NCBI GenBank assembly: GCA_023265215.1
Contig: JAHFUH010000011.1
Location: 1 to 32,643, forward strand
DNA: 32,643 nucleotides
Reading direction: 5' to 3'
Source of the DNA: Acidobacteriota bacterium
Lineage (GTDB): Bacteria; Acidobacteriota; UBA6911
Within the stretch, counting starts at the first letter, position 1; every line of letters starts with the position of its first letter. The notes under the pieces are model-generated. The model was not told the DNA's origin. It saw only the letters and a program-made list of their open reading frames with translations, and searched no databases. The position numbers were made by a program, and so were the translations under genes. This document shows, piece by piece, positions 6,823 to 15,248 of the stretch.

Positions 6823-8340
6823 ATGTCCAGATGTCTTATCATTCTGTTTCTCGGTGCCGCGCTGAATGCCGTCGCCCAAACTCCCTGTGAAAATTTGAAA
6901 TCACTTGCTCTTCCGAATACAACCATCACTGCCGCCGAATCCATTGCAGCAGGCCCATATAGGCCTCAAAGCAAGGCGCCGGCAGGTGCGCCTCAACAGG
7001 CCGCGGCAAATCTGCCGGCTTATTGCCGCGTTGCCGCCGTTCTGAAGCCTTCCCCTGATTCGGAAATCGAAATGGAAGTGTGGCTTCCCGCTGAAAACTG
7101 GAATGGAAAATTTCAGGCGGTGGGCAACGGAGGATGGGCCGGGTCAATCAGCTTTCCGGCGATGTCCTCGGCGCTCCAGGAAGGATATGCAACAGCTTCG
7201 ACCGACACAGGTCACAAAGGCATGAATTCCGTCTTTGGAATCGGACACCCGGAAAAAGTTGTGGATTACGCCTATCGTTCGGTCCACGAAATGACAGTCC
7301 AATCAAAAGCCATCATGGCGGCTTTTTACGGCAAAAGCCCGCGCTTGTCCTATTGGAACGGCTGTTCCACCGGAGGACGTCAAGGCTTGATGGAGGCGCA
7401 GCGCTATCCGGAAGACTTCGACGGGATAATAGCCGGGGCGCCTGCCAATTTTCACAGCCACCTGCACTCGGGAGATATGGCGGTTTCCGTTCCGGTTCTG
7501 AAAGATCCATCCAGCAGCGTTCCAAGAACCAAGTTAACGCTTTTGAACCAGGCGGTTATGGCCGCATGCGACATGCTCGACGGAGTAAAGGACGGGCTTA
7601 TATCGGATCCGATTCAGTGCCACTATGACCCATCCGCGCTTCTTTGCCGCAGCGGCGATGCAGATAACTGCCTCACTGCACCGCAACTCGAAGCCGTCAA
7701 AAGAGTTTATTCCCCCCCGAAAATGAAAAATGGAGATCCGATTTTCCCTGGAAAAGAGCCGGGAAGCGAACTGGACTGGAGCATGCTTAACAGCAAACAG
7801 CCGTCCACGGTATCGGTTGGGACTTTTCAATTGACGTATCAGGATCCCAATTGGGACTGGCAGACCTATGAAGCGGATCGGGATACGACGCTCGCGGACC
7901 AGAAGACCGGCTTCATCAATGCGATAGATCCCGATCTGAAAACCTTCAAGGCGCGCGGGGGGAAATTGCTCCTCTATCACGGATGGAATGACTTTGGAAT
8001 ATCTCCCGGCAATACGGTCAATTATTATTCGAGCGTGCTTGCGAAAATGGGAAACCAACAAGATAACTGGCTGAGGCTGTTCATGGTTCCGGGTATGGGG
8101 CATTGCAGCGGAGGCCCCGGACCGAACCAGGCTGATTTCATGAGTGCGATGGAGCGTTGGAGGGAAGGCAGCACCGCTCCCAGCCAAATCACCGCATATC
8201 ACGTAAGCAACAACCGGGTCGACATGACGCGGCCGCTTTGTCCATATCCGCAGGTGGCCAAATACAAGGGACTCGGCAGCACGAATGACGCCATGAGTTT
8301 CTCCTGTGTTGCGCCGTCAGGCACCGGGAAAACAAAATGA
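6823..8340 (+). CDS. Secreted tannase/feruloyl esterase family hydrolase
   Basis: A 505-residue enzyme. GGAGG precedes the ATG at 6823, which begins a signal peptide (MSRCLIILFLGAALNAVAQ), so it should act in the periplasm or outside the cell. The family hydrolyses gallate, ferulate or related aromatic esters. The catalytic CS-D-HC motif is complete: Cys181-Ser182 in NGCSTGGRQG, Asp390 in YHGWNDFGISP, and His427-Cys428 in GMGHCSGGPG. The two cysteines next to Ser and His form the characteristic disulfide of this family. The substrate-contacting DFDGIIAGAPA stretch follows the nucleophile. The 3' end overlaps the next SDR by ATGA, so the two are translated together. Released aromatic acids would suit the UbiX/LpdD genes upstream. 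The exact ester substrate cannot be read. Confidence 0.92.
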   Translation: MSRCLIILFLGAALNAVAQTPCENLKSLALPNTTITAAESIAAGPYRPQSKAPAGAPQQAAANLPAYCRVAAVLKPSPDSEIEMEVWLPAENWNGKFQAVGNGGWAGSISFPAMSSALQEGYATASTDTGHKGMNSVFGIGHPEKVVDYAYRSVHEMTVQSKAIMAAFYGKSPRLSYWNGCSTGGRQGLMEAQRYPEDFDGIIAGAPANFHSHLHSGDMAVSVPVLKDPSSSVPRTKLTLLNQAVMAACDMLDGVKDGLISDPIQCHYDPSALLCRSGDADNCLTAPQLEAVKRVYSPPKMKNGDPIFPGKEPGSELDWSMLNSKQPSTVSVGTFQLTYQDPNWDWQTYEADRDTTLADQKTGFINAIDPDLKTFKARGGKLLLYHGWNDFGISPGNTVNYYSSVLAKMGNQQDNWLRLFMVPGMGHCSGGPGPNQADFMSAMERWREGSTAPSQITAYHVSNNRVDMTRPLCPYPQVAKYKGLGSTNDAMSFSCVAPSGTGKTK

Positions 8341-9122
8341 GAAATGACTGTTTGAAAGATAAGGCAGCGATCGTCACCGGAAGCAGAAGAGGCATAGGAA
8401 AAGCAATCGCGCTGGCATTTGCGGGCGCAGGCGCCGATCTTATGATTTGTGACGTGGATGTGGAGGACGGCAGACTTGCGGAAACAGCGCAACAAATCAA
8501 GCTCGCCGGCTCGCAATGCCATGCCCTCCAAACAGACGTTTCCCGGCGAAGTGATGTGGAGAATCTGGTTCAGGCCGCTGAAAATGCATTCGGCAGAATC
8601 GACATATTGGTAAACTGCGCCGGGATCTGGATTCCCGGCCAGACTTTAATTGAATGCGGAGAAGAGAACTGGGATAAGGTTATCAATACAAATCTCAAAG
8701 GCTGTTATCTCTGCTGCCAGGCGGCCGGGAAAGTGATGGCCGCTAATAAAATGGGGAGCATTGTCAACATTTCATCCCAGGTGGGATTAACGCCCGGAGC
8801 GGGAGCAGGCGCCTATCCTGTTTCCAAGGCGGGCATCATCATGCTGACCCGGCAGCTTGCGCAGGAGTTGGCCGGATTTAATGTCCGGGTGAACGCCCTG
8901 GCGCCGGGCATCGTCAAAACGGATTTCAATGCAGCGTTCTGGAAGGATCCTGCGGTGGAAAAACAGACGGCCGGCATGGTGCCGTTGAACCGGCTGGCAG
9001 AGCCGGAGGATATCGCGGAAGCCGCACTGTTCCTGGCTTCCGACAGTTCCAGTTATATAACGGGCGAAGTGCTTGCCATCAACGGCGGCTGGAAGCCGCA
9101 GTCGGCCGTCAGCAGTAGGTAA
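8337..9122 (+). CDS. SDR family oxidoreductase coupled to tannase
   Basis: A 261-residue classical short-chain dehydrogenase whose ATG overlaps the tannase stop (ATGA at 8337-8340). Motifs in order are the nucleotide loop TGSRRGIGKAI, Asp ending beta 2 (ICDVDVEDG), which favours NAD(H), NCAG, the catalytic serine in NISSQVG, the active site YPVSK, PGIVKTDF and the C-terminal YITGEVLAINGGW. It resembles FabG or glucose-1-dehydrogenase relatives, but the class does not fix a substrate. The tight coupling suggests it handles an alcohol or ketone released by, or regulated with, the esterase. It is followed by a long noncoding hairpin block. Confidence 0.9.
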   Translation: MRNDCLKDKAAIVTGSRRGIGKAIALAFAGAGADLMICDVDVEDGRLAETAQQIKLAGSQCHALQTDVSRRSDVENLVQAAENAFGRIDILVNCAGIWIPGQTLIECGEENWDKVINTNLKGCYLCCQAAGKVMAANKMGSIVNISSQVGLTPGAGAGAYPVSKAGIIMLTRQLAQELAGFNVRVNALAPGIVKTDFNAAFWKDPAVEKQTAGMVPLNRLAEPEDIAEAALFLASDSSSYITGEVLAINGGWKPQSAVSSR

Positions 9123-9185
9123 GGAGCGCGGGCATGATGCCTAATGCCGCATAGTTTTTCAGATTGTGCCTATAATTCCTTTATT

Positions 9186-9540
9186 AAGCCGCGTAGCGGC
9201 GGTTAGAAAATACCCGGGGGTGAACGCCTTTTGCGAACCCCCGGTATAGCAACAAACAGAATGAGCCCTGGAAGGGCGAAAGATATGGATAAATAAACCT
9301 TTCGCCCTTCCGGGCATGAGCGTCAAACTAAGCCGCATTTCCGGAGCGCCGAAGGCGCGGCGCAGCAAAGCCCAGGGTGAAGGAGCACGCGGTAGCGGGC
9401 TCCGAAACCCTGGGTACAGAACGGGATGTGAAGCGAGCCCTGTAAGGGCGGCACAGCCGGATTGTGTCGCCCTTTCAGGGCTTTTTCTCTCCCGCATCCT
9501 AACCCAGGGCTTCGGCCGCTTTGCGGCCTTCGCCCTGGGC
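9186..9540 (+). repeat. Mosaic block of GC-rich hairpins
   Basis: Noncoding region with at least five stem-loops in series: 9210-9247, 9265-9315 (GGAAGGGCGAAA arms), 9371-9414 (CCCAGGGT arms), 9436-9482 and 9503-9539 (CCCAGGGC arms). It resembles the interspersed mosaic elements of several bacterial phyla. Short open frames across it show no recognisable protein and are explained by the repeats. The rest of the gap to 9803 is AT-rich with a degenerate ATCGAACAAGGAATTTCG type repeat near 9645-9665 and no gene that I can support. Confidence 0.75.
9436..9487 (+). terminator. Rho-independent type terminator hairpin
   Basis: The arm AGCCCTGTAAGGGCGGCACA (9436-9455) pairs at 18 of 20 positions with TGTGTCGCCCTTTCAGGGCT (9463-9482), and a T run follows. 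It could end transcription of the tannase-SDR unit, although it is 314 bp beyond the stop. Confidence 0.55.
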
Positions 9541-9803
9541 TTTGCTGTGCCGCGCTTTCAGCGCTAGGACTCGTTCTCTCTTAGCTTGACGCGCATGCCC
9601 TCCGGGGCTCCTTAAATACCGAACAAAAATGTTTGAAATTTAGAATATCGAACAAGGAATTTCGACAAAAACCTACATGCAGCTTGTTATACGATTCTTG
9701 GAGTCAGTATCTAATGCCTGCCGGGAGCGCGGCTACTGTCTGATTGCCGCTACGCGGCTCAAATTTGAAAACCTACGCAGCATTGGGCGGGCTGGCACGC
9801 CAA

Positions 9804-10370
9804 CTACCGAAGTCGCCGGGCGAGCTCGACGACATTCGATCCCAGCAGGCGCGCTTCATCGATGGCCGACATTTCAATCCCGCCGCCGACTCCTGTCAGC
9901 ACATCGCCGATTTCCCTGCCATAGCCGATTGCTCCGCCGGCCACAATCATTCCCTGCGCAATGCAGAATGAATTCAGCAGAGACCGTGCCTGGATTGCGC
10001 CCACCCTCCTGGTTACCACCAGCGTTCCAGCCACTTTGCCTTTCAGCGAGCGGCTCCTGAGCAGGGCAAACATGCGGTCCATAGCGGCTTTGGTTTGCGC
10101 ACTGACGCTGCCGAAATAAACCGGGCTTCCGAAGATAATGGCATCGGCCCACTCCATTTTGGTATACAGCTCCTGCATGTCATCCTGCACGATGCAAGTC
10201 CCAAGCTCGAAACAGGTGCCGCAGGCATCACACGGCGCGACCTGCTTTCCCGACATCAAAAAGGCATCCGTTTCGCAGCCAGCTTTGCGCGCCACATCCA
10301 ATATTTCATTCAACAATATTTCGGTATTCCCTTTTTTGCGCGGGCTGCCCGCAAAACCCAAAACTCTCAT
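9804..10370 (-). CDS. Iron-sulfur flavoprotein, flavodoxin-like NAD(P)H oxidoreductase
   Basis: A 188-residue flavodoxin-fold protein. GGAGGAAGGCT precedes the ATG at 10370. The N-terminal phosphate loop (GFAGSPRKKGNTEILL) binds FMN. The compact cysteine motif C-x2-C-x2-C-x5-C (CDACGTCFELGTC, about residues 47-59) is that of iron-sulfur flavoproteins (Isf), which hold a 4Fe-4S cluster next to FMN and relay electrons in anaerobes, for example in oxygen or peroxide detoxification. GSPVYFGSVSAQTKAAMDR is the usual FMN-contact segment. It stands alone between a repeat block and a divergent MutS homologue, so its redox partner is not evident. A generic NADPH-dependent FMN reductase is the alternative reading. 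Confidence 0.87.
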   Translation of the reverse strand: MRVLGFAGSPRKKGNTEILLNEILDVARKAGCETDAFLMSGKQVAPCDACGTCFELGTCIVQDDMQELYTKMEWADAIIFGSPVYFGSVSAQTKAAMDRMFALLRSRSLKGKVAGTLVVTRRVGAIQARSLLNSFCIAQGMIVAGGAIGYGREIGDVLTGVGGGIEMSAIDEARLLGSNVVELARRLR

Positions 10371-10491
10371 AGCCTTCCTCCGCTATTCAGACACGCGAAT
10401 CCCAAAATTTGGGATTGTGGCGGTTGTCTCTAATTGTAATAATCGTGGCGATTATATCTTCTGTAATTGCGAATAAAAAGAACGGACGCAG

Positions 10492-12276
10492 ATGAAAATT
10501 GATCCCCGCGCTGAATATGCCAAACGGCTTAAAAAAAGAGAAGCAGCTTTGGAAAAGTGCAAGTCGCGGCATCGACAGATCGGCAATTCAAGACTCGCGG
10601 TTTTTCTGATAGCCGCAGCTCTGGCGTGGTTATCTTTCGGGTCGTATGGAATCTCTTCCTGGTGGATACTGGCGCCGTTTGTCGCATTTATTGCTCTAAT
10701 AGCATGGCACAGCCGCGTTCTGCTGGGACTCAATCGTTTGCGCCGCTCGGTTGATTTCTATATGCGTGGACTGGCGCGCATTGACCAGCAATGGAAAGGC
10801 ACAGGGGAGTCGGGAACTCGTTTTGACGACCCGGCGCATCCCTATGCACAGGATCTTGACCTTTTCGGGGCAGGCTCCTTATTCGAGCTTTTGTCGAGCG
10901 CCCGAACGCACGCAGGCGAACAGATGCTGGCGTCCTGGCTCAAGCATCCGGCGCCACTGGAGGAAATCCGCTCCAGGCAAAGCGCTGTCGATGAACTCCG
11001 ATCCCGCCTGGATTTGCGCGAAGACCTTGCAGTGCTTGGAACTGATGTGCGGACGGGCATGCATCCGGATCCACTGATCGCCTGGGGGAACAGACCCGCA
11101 GGGCCAAAAGCTATCTCATTTAGAATCATCGCCGGGTTTATCTCATTGCTTGCCCTGGCCTCGTTGGCCGTCTGGCTTGTATCGGGCCAGCGCCTTGGGT
11201 TCCTCGTGGTCGTTCTAATTGAAATCATTTTGATCTATTCCAGGCGCCACGCTGTTTCAAAGGCTGCCAGGGAAGCTGAAGAAGCAGGCCGGGATCTGCA
11301 ACTCCTCTCGCTGGTGCTGGCCCGAATTGAGAGGGAGCAGTTCACGACCAGCCATCTTCAAAGTCTGAGTTCAATGCTCAACCGTGAAGTGCGGACTCCG
11401 TCCCGGCGGATCGCACGGCTTAATTCGCTGCTTGGGCTTCTCGATTCAAGGCGAGACCTGCTTTTTGCGCCAATCGCTTTCCTTCTTCTCTGGGAAATTC
11501 AGCTGACATTTCTTATCGAGGACTGGCGAAGGGAAAACGGCGCAAAAATCGAAGGCTGGCTTGCCGCGGTAGCCCAATTCGAGGCACTTTCTTCTTTGGC
11601 CGGCTATAGCTACGAGCACCCGGACGATCCATTCCCGGAACTGGTACAGGAATCGCCCTGCTTTCAAGGTGAAGGATTAGGACATCCGCTTCTCCCGGAG
11701 AACAAATGCGTGCGCAATGACGTAAGCCTCACGGAAGATCTGAAAGTTCTGATCGTCAGCGGATCAAACATGTCCGGCAAGAGCACGCTGCTGAGAACCG
11801 TGGGAATCAATGCGGTTCTCGCCCAGGCGGGCGCACCGGTTCGAGCGCATCGATTGCGCATCGCGCCACTGGCGCTGGGAGCATCCATTCGAATCATGGA
11901 TTCGCTGCAAGCGGGAACATCCAGGTTCTACGCGGAAATCACACGGCTGCAAAAAATAGTCACGCTCGCCGAAAAACAGGCTCCCCTTTTATTTCTGCTC
12001 GACGAATTGCTCCACGGCACGAATTCTCATGACCGGCGCATCGGGGCCGAGGCCATCATTGCCGGGCTTGTGCGCCGGGATGCAATAGGGCTGTTGACAA
12101 CACACGACCTCGCGCTGTCGCATATTGCCGAAGCGCTTGCGCCGCACGCCGCAAATGTGCATTTTGAGGATCATCTCGAAGACGGCCGCATGACATTTGA
12201 TTACCAACTTCGACAAGGCATAGTGCGGAAAAGCAACGCGCTGGAACTGATGAGGTCCATCGGTCTGGAAGTCTGA
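10492..12276 (+). CDS. Membrane-anchored MutS family ATPase
   Basis: A 594-residue protein. The C-terminal third is a MutS-type ABC ATPase: Walker A GSNMSGKST (424-432), Walker B LLFLLDELLHGTNS with Asp504-Glu505, and the signature region LQAGTSRFYAEI just before. Unlike true MutS it lacks the N-terminal mismatch-binding domain. Instead there are two membrane hairpins (about residues 36-70 and 205-245) and a further hydrophobic segment near 325-345, then a MutS core/lever-like helical region (SLFELLSSARTHAGEQMLAS). Such membrane MutS homologues are common in several phyla but functionally uncharacterised. They probably do not perform classical mismatch repair. It is a single-gene unit diverging from the iron-sulfur flavoprotein and converging on the epimerase gene. 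Confidence 0.88.
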   Translation: MKIDPRAEYAKRLKKREAALEKCKSRHRQIGNSRLAVFLIAAALAWLSFGSYGISSWWILAPFVAFIALIAWHSRVLLGLNRLRRSVDFYMRGLARIDQQWKGTGESGTRFDDPAHPYAQDLDLFGAGSLFELLSSARTHAGEQMLASWLKHPAPLEEIRSRQSAVDELRSRLDLREDLAVLGTDVRTGMHPDPLIAWGNRPAGPKAISFRIIAGFISLLALASLAVWLVSGQRLGFLVVVLIEIILIYSRRHAVSKAAREAEEAGRDLQLLSLVLARIEREQFTTSHLQSLSSMLNREVRTPSRRIARLNSLLGLLDSRRDLLFAPIAFLLLWEIQLTFLIEDWRRENGAKIEGWLAAVAQFEALSSLAGYSYEHPDDPFPELVQESPCFQGEGLGHPLLPENKCVRNDVSLTEDLKVLIVSGSNMSGKSTLLRTVGINAVLAQAGAPVRAHRLRIAPLALGASIRIMDSLQAGTSRFYAEITRLQKIVTLAEKQAPLLFLLDELLHGTNSHDRRIGAEAIIAGLVRRDAIGLLTTHDLALSHIAEALAPHAANVHFEDHLEDGRMTFDYQLRQGIVRKSNALELMRSIGLEV

Positions 12277-12281
12277 AAAGA

Positions 12282-12340
12282 GGGACGCGGAATACGCGGA
12301 TATATTCATGTAATTTTTCCCGCGTTCTTCCGCGTTCTTT
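12282..12340 (+). terminator. Palindromic repeat with terminator position, GGACGCGGAATACGCGGA family
   Basis: GGGACGCGGAATACGCGGA (12282-12300) pairs imperfectly with TCCCGCGTTCTTCCGCGTTC (12318-12337) and a short T run follows. It lies between two converging genes. A related sequence occurs at 30748-30781. Confidence 0.6.
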
Positions 12341-12354
12341 GGGCCAGACACCAA

Positions 12355-13437
12355 TCAACAGTAAACGGTTGCAATGGTCTCGGCAATCCTCTGGGCTGCC
12401 ATCCCATCCCATAAAGGCGGAATCTTGGCCGCTTTGCGCACTCTGTTTTGACTGCACCTATAGCCTTCCACAATGGCATCCGGATCCGTTCCCACAACCA
12501 GATTCGATCCCATTTCGACCGTGCAAGGCCGGTCTGTTTTCGCCTGCAGCGTCAGGCACGGGACATTCAGAATCGTCGTTTCTTCCTGAACACCCCCTGA
12601 ATCTGTAAAAACAGCCTTTGCCGAAGAAACCAGCTTTATAAAATCCAGATAGCCGAGAGGATCAATGAATTTGATGTGCGAGCTGTTGCTTTGCATCTCC
12701 GACACCGATAATTGCGCCCGAGTGCGCGGATGCATGGGAAAAATCACCGGCATTTCCCGGCCGATTGTTTTCATTGCTGAAATAATCCCGGAAAGAGCCC
12801 CGGATTCAAGATTGGATCTGTGGTGCACAGTAACAACTGCGTACGGGCTGTCTCCAATCTCAAGCGCGGAAAGAATTTTCGATATTTGCGCCTTTTCCCT
12901 GTTATGCGCCAGTGTATCGGCAATTAAATTCCCGGCAAAACAAATCTTGCTTTCCGGAATACCCTCCCGGCGCAAGTTCTCAATCGCGCTCTGCTCAGAA
13001 CAGAACAGCAGATCGCTGAGACTGTCGGTCAGAACCCGGTTGGTTTCCTCCGGCATGGATCGATCGAAACTTCGCAGACCGGCTTCGACATGTATAACCT
13101 TTATCCTCATTTTGGCCGCAATCAGCACACAGGCGATGGCACGGTGAACATTGCCCACCACCAGGACGCAATCGGGACGCTGCTCCATCAACAGAGATTC
13201 AAAACGCATGATTACAGCGGCATATTGAGATGCCAGGCTTCCGCCGTCCACGCTGAGGTTGATGTCCGGTACCGGGATGGCTAACTGGTGAAAAATTAAT
13301 CCGCACATTCTCCAATCGTCGCACTGCCCAGCATTCACAAGCACGGGATCGATTACCGGCGGTCGATTCAAAGCATTCAAAAGCGGAGCTATTTTAATGA
13401 AATCGGGACGCGCCCCTGTAACCAGAATTATCTTCAT
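12355..13437 (-). CDS. UDP-GlcNAc 2-epimerase (WecB) family protein with altered active site
   Basis: A 360-residue protein of the non-hydrolysing UDP-N-acetylglucosamine 2-epimerase family, which interconverts UDP-GlcNAc and UDP-ManNAc for surface polysaccharides. Fold landmarks are clear: TGARPDFIKIAPLL, HVEAGLRSFDRSMPEETNRV (holding conserved acidic residues 118 and about 131), FPMHPRTRAQL and TDSGGVQEE. Three motifs deviate from the norm. The usual GQHYDY is GQCDDW, the VVGDVNST motif is VVGNVHRA (Asn96 where the catalytic Asp belongs), and HRPSN is HHRSN. The protein may therefore have changed specificity or lost activity. No other sugar-nucleotide gene is nearby. A 432-bp AT-rich leader precedes the ATG. 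Confidence 0.85.
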   Translation of the reverse strand: MKIILVTGARPDFIKIAPLLNALNRPPVIDPVLVNAGQCDDWRMCGLIFHQLAIPVPDINLSVDGGSLASQYAAVIMRFESLLMEQRPDCVLVVGNVHRAIACVLIAAKMRIKVIHVEAGLRSFDRSMPEETNRVLTDSLSDLLFCSEQSAIENLRREGIPESKICFAGNLIADTLAHNREKAQISKILSALEIGDSPYAVVTVHHRSNLESGALSGIISAMKTIGREMPVIFPMHPRTRAQLSVSEMQSNSSHIKFIDPLGYLDFIKLVSSAKAVFTDSGGVQEETTILNVPCLTLQAKTDRPCTVEMGSNLVVGTDPDAIVEGYRCSQNRVRKAAKIPPLWDGMAAQRIAETIATVYC

Positions 13438-13869
13438 AGGCTATTTCCAGACACAACATCCTTGTTTGTCTTTGTACTGCACACATTAGCTTTAAACGGT
13501 TAATTTGCGCGCGCCAAGAATAAAGCAATAAGCATTCCAAACATGTTCAAAGGCCTTTTTATTGGGAATTTATAATTCCGCCTGTCGGAATGCCATTTTA
13601 TTTGGCAGAATAAATTACACTTTCACGGCATTTGATTTGACCAAAATTTGACAGATTGTCCCAACACTAATTATTAATAAATACTTATGGCAACATTAGA
13701 ATATTATTATTAATGTTGGAAATAGTGACAGGACAAACAAAAATTACGAATGGAATCATCCACAATTTAAGTTTGTGGTTTCAGACAATGCAGGATAATT
13801 ACAGATTGCCGAACTGCCAATATCGATCGGATGTTTAATTTGTCACTCGTAATTCGCAATTCGTAATTA
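13438..13869. other. AT-rich noncoding region with dyad symmetries
   Basis: No gene is visible. The region separates the DUF8021-like gene from the epimerase gene on the minus strand and should hold the epimerase promoter. Dyads include GGAATTTATAATTCC (13565-13579) and a long imperfect AT-rich pair near 13661-13721 with CCAACA at one end and TGTTGG at the other. A direct or inverted AATTACGAAT-type repeat occurs near 13740 and 13846-13869. Base composition is much more AT-rich than the flanking genes. Confidence 0.6.
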
Positions 13870-14901
13870 TTATTGCGGCTGATCGGACATCCCCATCTCA
13901 TACGTGCTCCAGCCCGAGTTCATTCCATAAGGCGCCTGGAGCAGAATTGCCTCGACTTTGCGGATCTTCCCCTTATCGATTTTAAAAAGCTCTGCAATTT
14001 GCCAAGTCCATGGAATGACTGGGCCTGAAGTCACAATGCGTCCGTCAGGGGTTGGGAAAGTCCGGGTCTTGCCTGCGGCGTGATCGAAGAAAACGAAGCT
14101 GAATACCACGCCGCGTTCGCGATCGACCGCTATAAATCGCCGGTCGCGGGCGCGAGTCAGGAAATGAATAAGTCCGGACTCAAACTGTTCCTTGCAGCCC
14201 CAAGCGGCAGAATATACAGACGCCGTTTTCGGATCGAGCCTTTGCTCCCCGGGTTTCACGGGAACATTGGTTGTCTGCATGCCGTTCTCGAACCGGTCGC
14301 AATCGTCGGAAAAAGGATATGCTTTATTGCCGTCATTCAGCTGGATTCCGGAAAAGTACACGTTTGCGATTCGGATCAACTCCTCGCGGGACGGCCGGTC
14401 TGCCGCAGGAATCACTTCATTAAAAACCGGATGCGGTGCCCCCGCTTTTTCGATGCTCGCACCCGCTGGCGGCATTTGGGAACCGTTTTCCCCGCGTACA
14501 ACGAGCTGTTCCGCCTCTGAAATTTCATTGTTTTGAATTTTAAGACGAAGCGCAACGGCGACGGAGTCCCCCTCACCACCAGTCCGGCTTTGCTCGCGGA
14601 GAGTGCCGATAAACCCAATCTGCTGAACTTCAACATCTGGAACATAGTGCCGGTATGTCCCTTTCCCAACTATGCTGGACCAAAGACCCTCACCCAACTG
14701 GAGACGCACTCCATTTTCGGTAAACCGGACATCTTCGGTAAATGGAACTTTTCCGGGATCATGCGCGACCATGGCATCGATATATTCATCGACGAATTTC
14801 TCCAGGCAGGCACGATCGCAATTCGTCTTTGCACCGGAGCAGCCTGCCGAAATGGCAATTAAGACAGCTATTGCGATTATGCCGAATGTAGTATTTCGCA
14901 T
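13870..14901 (-). CDS. Secreted or lipoprotein-like protein, DUF8021/SnoaL-like
   Basis: A 343-residue protein. GGAGGCAGG precedes ATG 14901, where a signal sequence begins (MRNTTFGIIAIAVLIAISAG then Cys), possibly a weak lipobox. The mature N-terminus has DRACLEKFVDEYIDAMVAHD then VRFTENGVRLQLGEGLW, a pattern typical of DUF8021 and NTF2/SnoaL-like folds. The second half repeats a similar theme (IANVYFSGIQLNDGNKAYPF, then DCDRFENG), suggesting two related alpha+beta modules. No catalytic function is known. An upstream in-frame extension to 15144 is only the translated leader repeat (DPDTDTDPDP) and was rejected as coding. Its ribosome-binding site lies inside the leader repeat shared with the neighbouring pseudogene. 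Confidence 0.75.
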   Translation of the reverse strand: MRNTTFGIIAIAVLIAISAGCSGAKTNCDRACLEKFVDEYIDAMVAHDPGKVPFTEDVRFTENGVRLQLGEGLWSSIVGKGTYRHYVPDVEVQQIGFIGTLREQSRTGGEGDSVAVALRLKIQNNEISEAEQLVVRGENGSQMPPAGASIEKAGAPHPVFNEVIPAADRPSREELIRIANVYFSGIQLNDGNKAYPFSDDCDRFENGMQTTNVPVKPGEQRLDPKTASVYSAAWGCKEQFESGLIHFLTRARDRRFIAVDRERGVVFSFVFFDHAAGKTRTFPTPDGRIVTSGPVIPWTWQIAELFKIDKGKIRKVEAILLQAPYGMNSGWSTYEMGMSDQPQ

Positions 14902-14903
14902 CC

Positions 14904-15079
14904 TGCCTCCCTGCTTTTTTTCGGGGTCGGGGTCGGTATCGGTATCGGGGTCGGCTTTTAAAAAACCTCCACCACGATTTGGCATATTATCTAATCCTGA
15001 CCATCCAATTTGATCCAACAAATTAGTCTTGCTGAATTCAAAAGCCGACCCCGATACCGACCCCGATGCCCGACCCCGA
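14904..15079 (-). repeat. Leader repeat unit A (GACCCCGA-rich)
   Basis: A 176-bp unit that is a direct repeat of 15249-15399. Each unit carries GC-rich arms of opposite orientation (GGGTCGG/CCGACCC runs), a conserved core ATCCAACAAATTAG, and on the minus strand ends with GCAGGGAGGCA, which serves as the ribosome-binding site of the next gene. The 69-bp right portion matches unit B at about 65 positions. Confidence 0.85.
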
Positions 15080-15248
15080 ATAAGAGCTGTTGTCGGAACC
15101 GGTTGAATAGCCCCGCTGACCAATCTTTGTGAGCATGGCAACAATACGGTCGAGAAGTTCCTTTGCTTCTTTCACATAAACGATATGCCCACCTCTTATA
15201 TTCGATGGAAAATTTGCATGCATCAAGTTTTTCGTATCCGAAGCCCAT
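15038..15248 (-). pseudogene. Internally deleted four-helix-bundle (S23/IVS-type) protein gene
   Basis: ATG 15248 has a strong GGGAGG ribosome-binding site and begins MGFGYEKLDACKFSIEYKRW, the typical start of four-helix-bundle proteins related to those encoded in 23S rRNA intervening sequences. The expected middle (about 70-80 codons) is missing. The C-terminal part of the same family (AKELLDRIVAMLTKIGQRGY) continues in another reading frame and ends at 15038 in a low-complexity SGSGIGVGIGVGF tail encoded by repeat unit A. The natural frame therefore breaks at the deletion and the gene is almost certainly non-functional. Such tails made of tandem repeats are seen in this family. It lies between the ZIP transporter and the DUF8021-like gene, bounded by leader repeats. 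Confidence 0.75.

Noticed and set aside
9159..9567. Overlapping open frames of about 80-112 codons in the hairpin block
   Set aside because: Their translations are made of the palindromic repeats and match no protein family.
14902..15144. N-terminal extension of the DUF8021-like protein
   Set aside because: It encodes the leader repeat (DPDTDTDPDP) and precedes a good ribosome-binding site and signal peptide at 14901.
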